Of a stretch of DNA of 23,568 nucleotides, positions 1-9,833 are shown one piece after another. Numbering within the stretch: position 1 is the first letter of the stretch; every line of letters starts with the position of its first letter. Origin of the DNA: Chara braunii (taxonomy: Eukaryota; Streptophyta; Charophyceae; Charales; Characeae); assembly GCA_003427395.1 (NCBI GenBank), contig BFEA01000127.1, positions 2,301,357-2,324,924 of the forward strand, in the 5' to 3' direction. The position numbers and the translations under genes were made by a program. The notes under the pieces were generated by a model. It was not told the origin of the DNA, did no database searches, and saw nothing but the letters and a program-made list of their open reading frames with translations.

Positions 1-1851
1 GCTCTCTCCGACACCACCCCGCACCGTTTTTCCCCTCTAACCCTCAACCTACTAATCCTACTGTAAAACTGATACCTCCATCTGAGTCGCCCTACCCAGA
101 AATCCCCATCCTGAGTTCTTCCTCGCCCGTTTTCGTCACAAATCGGGCAAGATTCGTTGTCCCCACCTTTTTTTCCGCCATAGCCCAGCGCATACTTTTT
201 CTTCTTATCTCTCTTCCTACTCTACTAACTTCAAAACTAACCATCTCAACACACTCGCCCTCCCCAAAAACCATGACTTCATATTTCACACCGCCCGATT
301 CCGTCAGGAATCAAGTAAGCTAATCATCTTTCCCCTCCGCCATCCTCCTCCGCTGCTCCGCCATCACTCACTTCGTTCCCACACAAACCCAGCAGGGCCC
401 CCGTCCAAGTTCATCCGCTATTGACACCGTAGCTGCGTTGTCTCAACGCCCGCCCGACAATCGCTCCACCACACTCGGACCATCGGCCCCCCTGCGCTGC
501 GCTGCCCCGCTACCTGCCTACTCTGCCCGTGGCAACCCGGTGCGCGAGTAATCCTACCTGCGGTCGCCCGGTACCGCCCGACTGTGCTTACGCCCCTTAC
601 CTCTCTATTACCCCTGCGTGCACCTGGCGCAAACTGCACCGTGTTCCCCCTATCGCTTTCACCCCTGGCCTCCTAGCGCCCGTTCCCCCGCATGCACCCG
701 GCGCGGATTGATCGTAGATTCGGCCCCCTTGTTCACCTGCTCCCTACTGCCCATTGCCTCGTACTCTGATGTCCCCGGCGCTACCCACTGCCGTTAAGGC
801 AGGGCTGCCCGACTGAATCGGTCTACCCGACACCGGATGACATGGGAATGCGCAGCCTGTACTCGACTGCCCTCGGCTTACCCCGACCGGTTTGGAAGTG
901 GGAGGGCGCAGACCTACTTGTAAAGCCTGAAGTGCAGGCTAGGTTAGGCGGGTCCTAGTGGGCGACCACCACAGCTCGGCACCTCTCGCCTTGGTGCGCC
1001 TGCTTCACACCACCTAGGGATAGCCCCTCCCCGCCCTTTCGGCCCGCATGCACATTGGCTCCCTCGACCCGCGTCTCAGGCCGGCGGGACCAAGGCCTTT
1101 CACCCTCATCCCGAACTCGCCGGAATCCGTAGGTCGACCAGGGAAAAGCATGCCCTCAAAGTCCTCGATCACCATGATGGCCATTAGATTCGGCGTCCCG
1201 TCCTGGTCAACGGCACGCCGGAGCACAAAAATAAATAATAATACGTCGTTAAACAGTAAAATATCTAGAACCTCCAAACCGCCTGCGTTGTTCCGACGCC
1301 GCCACAACAAACCCAAGGGGGATAGCCCCACCGGCCACTCGCGCCGCTCTGAGGCTCCCGCATCGCCGCCACTCGACCTCGATCCCTGAACCCGTCAAAT
1401 GAAAGTTCGACGCCGTAACCACTGATGCTAAGCCCACATCTGGGTTTGGCTCTGGCGCGCGCCTGAATAAACGGATACTGCGCGACGCGCCGAACTACCG
1501 AGACGCCTCCAGAAGTCACATTGTTGTCGATGCCGTCCTCCGGACGTACGCACAGGTCACAGGCAAGCATATCAATCCACGAAACATAATATCTTTGATC
1601 CCTATTTAGTCAGAAGGAGAAAAATCTGGTCGGCGGTCACGTCGGCTCTTCAATCATCAACAAATAAAAGATCACGCACACCTCAAAAATCCGCGCGCCC
1701 ATGCACCCTCTATTCTAGCCAACCATCCAGACAATGTAAATCACAGACGCAGCCGCGCCTAGCGCGGTATACCTAAACTTGAAACCAAACTTCATTTCTG
1801 CCGCTTGCAAAAACCAGGGCGGATACCCTTGTAAGGGTATTCGCACCGACA
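1..1851. mobile_element. LTR-like long direct repeat, copy A (left end outside window)
   Basis: Positions 10-1851 repeat at 12828-14670 in the same orientation with almost no length change (offset 12818 at the start, 12819 at the end). Most differences are transitions; I judge identity near 95% by eye. The similarity stops abruptly after ...CGCACCGACA: copy A continues gcttaccgg, copy B continues ccgcttcaac. A shared edge ending in CA (TGTCGGTG on the minus strand) is typical of plant LTRs. Short open frames of 101-113 codons occur on both strands at matching places in both copies, but recent duplication explains their survival, so I do not call genes. Orientation is unresolved: the TGTCGGTG start favours minus, while two AATAAA hexamers (about 1464 and 1664) favour plus. 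Neither a TGG-starting primer-binding site nor a polypurine tract is visible just right of 1851. Confidence 0.7.
1823..1840. repeat. Subterminal hairpin of the LTR-like repeat, copy A
   Basis: ATACCCTT-GT-AAGGGTAT is a perfect 8-bp inverted repeat with a 2-base loop, ending 11 bases from the repeat edge. It is unchanged in copy B. Confidence 0.6.
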
Positions 1852-2266
1852 GCTTACCGGACCATATTAAGCGACGTCCCCGTCGCTTCGCCAAATCAGA
1901 AAGCTATAAATCCATCCAACTCCCAATGCTGATGAGAAAGGAACCAATCCGATTAGCCGACAGACTCGGGTTCCAGGCCTCCAACAATCCATGGCCACAC
2001 AACTATATGCTGCCAGGGTTTTAACTTGGGTCTCCGTTCGTCCTGACAATAGGACGCCGGTTTATTACGCATCGATACTACAGCATAAGTTCCCAAGGGC
2101 CACCCCAAACTGTCCTCTCCCCTTTGTCCTAGACAAACGTCGGCCTCTCGTTGAGTGTCCCGGCTAGACTCTATCTCGTAAGCAGAGTCATACCCAGGGA
2201 CGCAAGCCTTAAATGAGACCTCAGAAGGCACTCTCGCCTCCCTCGCGAAAATCCTCACAATCAAAC

Positions 2267-2287
2267 ATATATATATATATATATATA
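2267..2287. repeat. (AT)n microsatellite
   Basis: About ten AT dinucleotides in a row, followed by a few ACAT units. Confidence 0.9.
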
Positions 2288-2356
2288 CATACATAACTCT
2301 CCTCTCAGCTCTTTCTGCAGTCTAGTACAGAAATGCTTGGTCTCTATCCTGACCCA

Positions 2357-2388
2357 CCATAGTCTGGTTGATCGGGCCAGATCTATGG
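2357..2388. repeat. 11-bp stem-loop with one bulge
   Basis: CCATAG-TCTGG, loop TTGATCGGG, CCAGA-T-CTATGG. Eleven pairs are interrupted only by a single bulged T. No function is assigned. Confidence 0.5.
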
Positions 2389-2532
2389 CCTACCGCATTG
2401 TTATCTTAACGGAAGTTCCTTCGTTAGTTATGCAACGATAGGTTTCTCCTGATAAGCATTCAATCATGACTACCCTAAGTCTCGACTCGTATCCCCCGCC
2501 ATCCCACTGGAGTAATCTCCCTGGGGCGTGCA

Positions 2533-2614
2533 CAACCCCTCAAACTCTTACCCCATTGGTAGACATGGGCCTGCAACCAGGTTGTGCTGGCTTGCAGTCA
2601 TCCAATAGGGGTTG
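2533..2614. repeat. Nested stem-loop with two alternative outer 5' partners
   Basis: The inner hairpin is CTGCAA-CCAG (2571-2580), loop GTTGTG, CTGG-C-TTGCAG (2587-2597). It is enclosed by ACCCC-ATTGG (2550-2559) pairing with CCAAT-AGGGGT (2602-2612). The 3' strand AGGGGTTG (2607-2614) can instead pair all eight bases with CAACCCCT (2533-2540), giving two competing folds. Confidence 0.45.
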
Positions 2615-3176
2615 CGTCCTAGAGGTGCTAACCTTTACCATTTAGCTTGGTATTCCTCAATATGCCTTGGGATTAACACAAGTGTCTGAACGGTGCGTCG
2701 CAAAACAGACCACAGGCCCACTGCGGGACTACGCAGGGGTCTGTCTCACTTTAAAGGCGTTTACCAGCTTCTCACGGGACAACATAGGACGCATGTCCCC
2801 TTTTCACAATCACAAACGAGTTCACTGTCAGCCTCATACACAAGGACATGGCCCGCTTACTTGATCAGGGACAGCAGACCATACATCCCACGACTATACA
2901 CTAACTTGCGACCTTCTCAGTTCCACCAATGATCCAGTCCGTAATTCTGGTTCCTTTCGTCAGACTTTATCAGCTCAAGTTTTGCTTACCATGCCCTTAA
3001 ATCTATTAAGTTAAACCACCTTTCACACGGAGGAGGTCTCTCTTCATAGGTCTTCCAGCCATCCCTCCCTTTCCAGGATGAGCTATCACACGACCCTCTT
3101 TTAAAACACCCCCCTTCCGAAGATGAGTCTCTCGACAAACAACACTACCACCTTCCTTAATCTGAAGGGGTTTCCA

Positions 3177-3283
3177 CCACAAAACAACTCAACCTAAGAG
3201 GCCTACTTGTGGGTCTTCTCTACAACTCAACCACAAAACAACTCGACTAAGGGCCCTGCTTATGGGCCCTCTTCACAACTCAA
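3177..3283. repeat. Tandem duplication, unit 53-54 bp
   Basis: Units at 3177-3230 and 3231-3283 both start CCACAAAACAACTC and end in ACAACTCAA, with the start of a third unit (ccatagaac) at 3284. Each unit contains a small hairpin; in unit 2 it is AGGGCCC-tgcttat-GGGCCCT, while in unit 1 the similar loop (tacttgt) sits in a diverged, weaker stem. Confidence 0.75.
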
Positions 3284-4449
3284 CCATAGAACATCCGGCA
3301 TGGTAAGTATCTGAGTCTCAAAGACTCGCAAAAAAATCATTTGGGATTCTCACGCTTTCACAATGACAGACTGCACTCCCTCTCCTTATACTCGGCCCTG
3401 TCCTGCCTGTAGGCAAGCCGCACGAGTATACCGAAGAGTAGACAGTTCACATCCATTCATTCTCACAAAATCCACACAATTCATGAGATGTTTCTCATAC
3501 ATCTCTCGCACGAAGCCATCAGACATCAGGATAAAACCACACATGTGAGAGTGATTGTGATCGTCATTTACAAAGGATAGTCTCAGATAAAACCTCAACT
3601 CAATATATACACAGGGGTACAATACCCCAGCACAGACGCGTGCCAAATGTTCTTGAATTACATATATACACTTGGAGTTGAGCACTCTCAACTCAAATCG
3701 TCACCGGTATGACATAAGAACAAATGCGGTCCCCCTGACCAAGCTATAGCTAAAACAGTTTGATCACGACGTAGCCATACCCTTCAATCCGAGGAACCCA
3801 AGTAATCCAGAACATATCCAGATACCCAAAAAAAAGTAAGGCTATGAGTCGCCCATACACCAGTCTTGCAACTACCTCCCTAGGCTATATGGCCTATCTC
3901 CCCCATGCTGAGGTTTCTTCCCAAGCCTCTCCTATCTCTCGCACCCATACGTCTATCTAGGCCTAGGCACGACGTAGGTCCCATACCTTCTTCTCTCAAT
4001 CAATAGGCCTAATGAAACAGCTCCCTACTTCGTAACAATGTCCTCAGGGTCACTCCTTGCCCCATCTACTTGAGACATCCCAATAACATGATACGAGGCA
4101 GACCTAACATTTCTCATCTACACAGTTATTCTATTGGGGTTCGTCCTGCCAACAACTCAAGCCACCTTACCGGACCATTATTGCGAAAATCCCTTTTCCT
4201 CCGCATATCGTATCTATTCAAATGGGGCTTTCTTGGTTATCTCTACAGCCTCTTCAAACTTCCAGGCCCTTCTCACCCAAACCCGTCTCCTTTACAACTC
4301 ACCCCAGCAACCCATTTTGATACATCCTGCCGGCTAACACATAGGGGCGCAGTCCATACCATTGGTTGGCCTGCCACCCTAGCCCTCATCTTCACCTATG
4401 TGCACATTGTCTACGAGAGACACACCCCAGCAGGATACATGGACACTCC

Positions 4450-5265
4450 CTATTGGCCAACTGCGGCACGAACCTCTTCCCAGTCTACAACTCCTTCATT
4501 TGGGTCATGCGAACTTGCATAAGCATCCACGACAGTGGCCAGGTTCCTAAGTTCCTGGCTATGGGGCAAGAACCTTCGGTCCAGGTACAACCCATTTATC
4601 AACTCGCACGTGTACCTTGCATATCCCCATTTTCGCACCCTCACGACAGCGTCTGCAGCGGCTTCCACCCTCGCCTGTCCCCCAAAATATGCCTCTATCG
4701 AGAACTCTGGGAGGACAACTCGCAATGGGGCTGAGGGGAGTGCAAACTCCTCGGCGTGCTTGACCTCTACACGGGCCTCCACCTGCTCCTCTCCTTCCTG
4801 GACCCGGTCATTCGTCCACTTTGCTGCAGCTCCCTCAGCTACCGTCAAAGGTTTCGCCAACAGGCTTCTATGCCCAAGTGCCAACTCAATCCCATGTAAG
4901 GCCCAAAACGAAGAAGACGCATACAAAGTCACTCTTACGATCGCGAGGTCCTGATCATCATCAAAACCGGACTCGATCCAGACAAAAATACCCTTGCCTA
5001 TCGGTGCGCCCCACTAGGAGCAGATATACTCTCCCTCCCTGACTCGCCTCGGCAAGGAAATCTCAAGCCCATCTTCCCCCTTGACAGGCGGCGTCACACT
5101 GGGATCTTCCTTCGCATAAGGCATCCTGAGTTGCCTTTGCTCCAGTCTGGGTTCTGCCCATCACAGAAAAATGTCCAGCATGCGCCTTCCGTTATCACAT
5201 TGGTAATCATACTCTACCATCCTATCTCTAAACCTTAACTTCATGTCATCCTTCTCTACAATCAT
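4450..5265 (-). pseudogene. Decayed or partial coding sequence, unknown protein (two in-frame stops)
   Basis: Read on the minus strand from the ATG at 5265-5263, one frame runs 271 codons to TAG at 4452-4450, broken by TGA (codon 35, 5163-5161) and TAG (codon 84, 5016-5014). The last 187 codons are open. I believe it was coding because codon-position bias is strong: by hand count about 75 of 160 codons in the 3' part begin with G, against about 30 with G in second position. The product is acidic and Ala/Val/Glu-rich, with few Cys, no signal peptide and no obvious membrane segment. Recognisable stretches include FVWIESGFDDDQDLAIVRV and FLPHSQELRNLATVVDAYAS. I recognise no retroelement, enzyme or viral motif, so no function is proposed. 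TGA could come from CGA, and TAG from CAG, by C-to-T decay; alternatively the 5' part is not coding and the open part is one exon. After the final stop all frames fill with stops. It lies between the two LTR-like repeats and may be element cargo. Confidence 0.55.
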
Positions 5266-5283
5266 TTATTTTCAATGTTCGCG

Positions 5284-5358
5284 ACCATCCCGCCTAGGAA
5301 GCATTTTACCGGTAAACGACCACCCATTTCCTAATAGTGGTTACTTATAAGGGATGGT
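5284..5358. repeat. Nested inverted repeats just upstream of the decayed coding sequence
   Basis: ACCATCCC (5284-5291) pairs with GGGATGGT (5351-5358). Inside, TAGGAA (5295-5300) pairs with TTCCTA (5328-5333), enclosing the 12-base palindrome TTTACCGGTAAA (5305-5316). On the minus strand this ends about 19 bases before the ATG at 5265. Confidence 0.45.
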
Positions 5359-7529
5359 ATATTACTTAAGTAACGGATGTCAATAATATCCTGCTAAGGT
5401 TATCCTGATACTCATCATGTATACGCGTATGGGAGTCTATTCAAAATAAACAATTATACCAAAGAGAGTCTTTTGCACAAATATCCATCCGAAATAAAAC
5501 ACTAAATACCCATCGATAAAACCCTCAAGTCATAACTCAGACATTAGTTAAACATCACTTTTACCACCCAAGAGCAACACAATATACACGTCATATAAGC
5601 AGGTACTCCAACCATGAATTCGCAATGTTGTACAAACCACAATAAATGGAATATTTTCCTAGCTATGATCACAACATAATAAGTACAACTTATTTGTAGC
5701 GGTTGTAGTTGAAGAGCACGATATGCTTTGAACATAATCACCTAAAGCCAACTCAACTGCCAGCTATATAACAAGATAATTCTCAAAACATATCTTAGTT
5801 TATACGGGACAAAATAAGTCTAGCAATAAATAATTAAAATGATACAATTGTTACCCCTTCCATTCTTAAGCGAAGCACATATCGCAGAGGAGCGGTGTAA
5901 CCCTCATAAGATAACATCTTGACTCCTGAGCCCCGCTCTAAAGATCAAGGTTCACCGTAACCCTCTCTGATTTCAGCGCTCGCACCTCACTGAGCCTAAT
6001 CATGGTCAGGTGGCCAGCCCCATTTATACCTTTCAGGACAACGGATAGCGAGTCCGTGCCCTTACAAATACGATGGCCCTGCTTAATGCGAGACGAACCC
6101 AGATTGCTACTCCCGGACCTCTCTCACTAAGCAGTAGATGTTCCACCTGGCCATCACAGCCTCAGCGAGGTAGCAAGCCCTTTCCTTCTCTCTCAACAGA
6201 TAATGTAGTTACTCTCCCATTACAGGAAAAACAACAACACCCCACTAATGGACCAGGAACATAATTCCGGCATGGGTCTCACTATCAGTTTCGAGACTAA
6301 TAACCGTTTCCTTAAACCTCATCGAGGGAGTAACGACTCAAGAATGCACTTCCACTGAGGACAATTTATACACGCCGACTAACTCCTTCTCGGAAGAACC
6401 ACCTTCCACAAAAGCAAGTCACCCCATTCACCCCTGGTCCCAAGCCAGACGTGGGTTCCATGCAGAATCTATGTCATCGTGAAAGGCAATCTGTACATGT
6501 GCCATCAATCAGGCATCAAACAGAACACAATGAAAACGCATGTATAGAGACAACCAAACAAACAATCATGAATGACATATATACATATATCACATACAAT
6601 TAACACATAGGCCTCTCTTCGGACTAGCCAAACCGCTATCCTAGTGGCCACTACTTGTCGAGATCTATCGATAGTTAGCTAGACAGTTCGTGAGCGACTC
6701 AAATCATCACCAACTCACACTATCGACGAGTCTAAGCATCGTACTGGCCGTAGTACCTATCCCATCACATCCCAATCTGGACTCAAGGAAATATCCTTAC
6801 GATTAAACTCCTTACTTCGCACCTTACCAATCATCCCCTCACCCATGCTGCTCTCGTATCAGCAACTTCCTCTAACGCAGGGGTCATATGACTAGGGGAG
6901 ACGCTCCATCTTAACTTGATTATCTTCCACGGCAGGATTTGCACAACAGTCGCGTAATGAGTCGACTAGCCTTGAATTCCAATAATAGGCATACTTAGCA
7001 ATGCCAGTACCACCTTGCTCATTGCTAGCCAAATCGAGCCTACAAGGCATTACCCAAACCTACCAATCACTAAAGTCACAGAGCCTTTCAACTCCAGTTG
7101 ATCGCATACTAGGCAATGCTCACGGCGCATAGTCAAGGCGCTTATCGATCTCAAGCAACCCTTACTGCATCACTCAAACCCCACTCGCAGAACTAACCCC
7201 CACTTCATGCTCTATCCAATACCCTATACGACCAACCACGTTCTCCTACCCAAATCAATAGAGCAGAAGCGGTTATTCTCCTCGGATTATCAACCTGCCT
7301 CGAATCAAGGCTCGATTTCTAGGGACCTTTCAGTCTTCACGGTATTTCCAACGATAGCCAAAATATTAGTCAATCGCTCGTACAAGTCTATCAATACTTC
7401 TCACTTGCCTATTTCTCACTTCCATACCCGGATGTCGTTCCACCAGGGACAACGGTAGGCAGCCGTTATCCCCGGCAACGGCACCACCTGTCGCGATCTT
7501 CGATCCGGCACCGCACATGGCAGTGCGGG
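5359..7529. other. Interval without recognisable gene
   Basis: The part from 5360 to 5860 is AT-rich, and the rest is of mixed composition. Palindromes such as TTACTTAAGTAA (near 5372) and ATACGCGTAT (near 5421) occur, as does a short AT-rich stretch near 6570-6600. Minus-strand frames at 5836-6560 look protein-like in patches, but their stop density is what random sequence gives, so I see no gene. Confidence 0.5.
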
Positions 7530-7695
7530 GCCCTCTCGGCCGCGTCACGCAGGAGTTGGACCAACCTCACCACGAACATACAAATGGAGCTTCCTTAGGC
7601 CGCTCCGGCCGAGTGCGTAAGCCATACCTCTCGGGGGCCCCTACGACAGGATAGGGCCTACGCGAGGCACAACTTACCTCCACCTTACGGGAGCA
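7530..7695 (+). mobile_element. Half copy of the 408-bp fold-back element
   Basis: The start matches the left arm of the palindromic element at 17489-17896: GCCCTCTCGGCCGCGTCACG here against GCCCTCTCGACCACATCATG there, all differences being transitions. Farther in, CCCCTACGACAGGATAGG, then CGCGAGGCACAACTTACCT, matches the other arm of that element read on the minus strand. Similarity stops near the element's centre of symmetry, and the second half is not visible to the right. It is therefore a half element or the remains of a deletion. Its TG/CA substitutions at CpG-like sites suggest an older, methylated family. Confidence 0.6.
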
Positions 7696-8868
7696 GTCAC
7701 CTCCCTTCGGTGGGCGTATCCCCCCCGAGCTACTAGTCCATAGTACGAAAGCAGATCACTAGCAATCGCAGAGGTGGACCAGCCGAGGGCGTTTCTCGTT
7801 CGCTGTAGCATAGGGGGTACGTGCGGTAATACGCCTATCGGACCCGCACGCGAACCAACATCTTGGGGGGCTGAAGTCCCAAGCGCGGCCCGACGTGAGT
7901 CGACTAGGACGCATCCCACACACCACGCGCACACCACTTTACGAACACAAAAATAAAACGCACACACACGCACACTAAACGACACAGCACAAACAATGCG
8001 ACAACGCTCCTAGCCCCTCAGTAACCATCCCATAACTTTCCGACGTGAAAACCGGATAGGCGTCGTGCGCGAAACTTAGTATAAAACCTCGTGGACGCAG
8101 GGAACTCATATCGACTAACAATGCAAACGTACGCAAGCAGTCGCGATGATGGCGTACCATGTAGTACCCATTCTCGCGGGGCCCTCGTTAATCTCGAGGG
8201 TCGCGTTCGACACTCAAGTGTCGGCTGACACGCGCCTTGAGGGTTAATCTCTCGACGCTGGATAACCGACATGTGCGGTTGAAGACCACACACCCTCTTC
8301 TGCACTCTGTGCAGAGCGGGAAGTACACAAGTCCATTCCTGTGGAGGCAGTCGTTTCTTGCGGCCCTGGGGGTAAGTCCTACTCCAAGCCTGGGCAAAAG
8401 TCAAGGGGTTTGACTTTGACAGCTACCATGGACTACAACGTCCAACTATAAAAAATACTAAAAAGCAAGTGTAAAAAGGGAATCCCCCTTTTCTCTCAAG
8501 ACACAATCTGGTTAACCCTTATGCTCAATTACAGTAGGCCTCCTATATACTCAGGGCACTTATAAGTATATAAGGGTTAATTATATAGGAAGATCACTTC
8601 TCACAGTCACAGTGAGGCTCCTCCTAGCCATATATGTATGTAATCGCAGGCAATCACATCTAAAGTCCGAATCACAGACGCACCTGCAATCACATCAAAG
8701 ATTCAAGCACTACGCGGGGTCAACTTCAACCATTCCTTGCGCTCATACCCCTCGCTTTAGCCATATAAACCTCACTCTTGTGCAACTCCCCAAAATAAAT
8801 GCTCAGTACTTTTCTTAAATGGCCATTCAATAAAGTCCGGGTAAAAACACAATGAAACAATCCAAACC
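7696..8868. other. GC-richer interval with several tight hairpins, no gene
   Basis: No supported coding sequence; minus-strand frames of up to 128 codons show no domain. It contains an A/C-rich stretch (about 7910-7990) and compact stem-loops: CCCTCG-ttaatct-CGAGGG (8182-8200), CGACACT-ca-AGTGTCG (8208-8223) and CTGCAC-tct-GTGCAG (8300-8314). The inverted repeat at 8512-8580 is listed separately. Confidence 0.45.
8512..8580. repeat. 69-bp fold-back with perfect 11-bp ends
   Basis: TTAACCCTTAT (8512-8522) and ATAAGGGTTAA (8570-8580) are perfect inverted repeats. The interior also holds ATACT/AGTAT and the palindrome ACTTATAAGT. It could be a very short fold-back element. Confidence 0.45.
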
Positions 8869-9166
8869 AAAGGGCTAAAGCCTTTAGGTTGAGTGGCAAG
8901 AGTGGATTGGAGTTGAATCGTAAACCGACGAATCGCCAACCGACCTGTTATCAGTGATAAGAGAAGATGATCCTTGTGGATCAAGCTGAAACTAGTCCAA
9001 GTCATGAATCAAATGGTCCAGAGGACCTGTAACACAAGACAGGTCAATCCCCAGGCTAATTCTATAAGTCCACGGAGAATAATCCCCATATCACGATCTC
9101 ACTCAAATCATCCTAATTAACTAAGCCTAAGTCTACCTTTAAGCAGTGTCCAAAGCAAAGGTAGAC
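8869..9166. repeat. Hairpin-dense stretch
   Basis: Successive compact stem-loops: AAAGG(G)CT-aa-AGCCTTT (8869-8885), TTATC-agt-GATAA (8948-8960), GATCC-ttgt-GGATC (8969-8982), GGTCC-aga-GGACC (9015-9027) overlapping GACCTGT/ACAGGTC (9024-9045), and a perfect 10-bp stem GTCTACCTTT/AAAGGTAGAC (9131-9166, 16-base loop). Several 5-bp stems with loops of 2-4 bases within 180 bases is more than the roughly 0.5 expected by chance. Confidence 0.5.
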
Positions 9167-9247
9167 CCAGACATAATCTACCCTATACAGAGTGGACTAC
9201 CACAATCGTCATCTGTCAAAATATAACCCATCTCCTTTAAACTAAGG

Positions 9248-9539
9248 AAATTTCAGCAGCGCTTCCCGTAGGAAAAGTGTCTTTTCTGAATTTATATCGG
9301 TCCAAATATGAAAACAGAAATAGTCTTTGACTTTCCAAAGCCCAACTTTGTCTAACTCCCCGATTTAGCAAAAATTTGGGCAACACTCCCTTTAGAGAGG
9401 GAGACTTTCCAGATTTTTACTAAGTCGTATATGAACTTTAGACAAGCTGAGCTTTGAAAAGTCAAGATTTTGACTAACTCCTTGGAGTTGCAGAAATTTT
9501 GGCAGCGCTTCCCGTAGAGAAAGTCGCTTACCAAAATTT
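9248..9539. repeat. Three tandem hairpin repeats, period exactly 123 bp
   Basis: Stem 5' strands start at 9248, 9371 and 9494. Unit 1: AAATTTCAG / CTGAATTT (9286-9293). Unit 2: AAAATTTGG / CCAGATTTT (9409-9417). Unit 3: AAATTTTGG / CCAAAATTT (9531-9539). Loops are 28-29 bases and related (CAGCGCTTCCCGTAG in units 1 and 3, a diverged form in unit 2). Where the 5' strand changes from TTTCAG to TTTTGG, the 3' strand changes from CTGAA to CCAAA. Flanks (CTAACTCC before units 2 and 3) also repeat. 123 is a multiple of three, but all frames contain stops, so I treat it as structure, not coding. Confidence 0.75.
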
Positions 9540-9833
9540 ATACAAAGCCAAGTACAATAGAAGACCTCAAAAAATGTAAGAATCGATCTAAGTAAAAAAC
9601 TTTGCCCAGAAAATGCAGGAATTGAACAAACTCCTATCGCTCTAGCACGTGGCGAGCAACCACATCAACTACCTGTTAAACTGAAACTCACACCAAGTAG
9701 TAGCTTCCCTCAGTCACATGCAGGCTAAACCACAAAGGTAAGTACTCTCCCCACCCCAAGTTAAACTTTGCAAACAATAGTTCGTAATCTCTCGATGCTT
9801 TATTCCCTTATACCAAGCTTACATAGGGCATAA

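Larger units (their letters stand above)
1852..4449. other. Interval without recognisable gene; scattered hairpins and small repeats
   Basis: I find no supportable coding sequence here: open frames are at most 150 codons, and the largest (4070-4522, plus) partly shadows the minus-strand pseudogene. Visible structure: a perfect hairpin AAGCGACG/CGTCGCTT just after the LTR edge (about 1868-1887), an (AT)n run, stem-loops at 2357-2388, 2533-2614 and 3387-3430 (TATACTCG/CGAGTATA with an inner TGCC/GGCA), and a 54-bp tandem duplication at 3177. Many shorter 6-bp hairpins are expected by chance and are not listed. Confidence 0.5.

Noticed and set aside
1014-1570. Open frames of about 100 codons conserved between the two LTR-like copies
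   Set aside because: Conservation follows from recent duplication; no evidence of selection beyond the surrounding repeat.
1928-1942. CTGATGA...GAAA-like word as a hammerhead ribozyme core
   Set aside because: There is no room for stem II and no flanking stems I or III.
4070-4522. 150-codon plus-strand open frame
   Set aside because: No domain, and part of it is antisense to the better supported minus-strand coding-like frame.
5261-5868. AT-rich intron between two exons on the minus strand
   Set aside because: Donor and acceptor words exist, but the upstream exon is not supported as coding.
5836-6560. Minus-strand frame with protein-like patches and eleven stops, considered as a heavily edited or mutated gene
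   Set aside because: Eleven stops in about 205 codons is the random expectation, and another frame looks similar.
7300-8000. Ribosomal RNA or organelle insertion
   Set aside because: No conserved rRNA words or organelle coding frames; part of it is explained by the fold-back half copy.
1852-8868. Dozens of 6-bp perfect hairpins
   Set aside because: About 90 per 10 kb are expected by chance with loops up to 40 bases; only longer, nested or repeated ones are reported.
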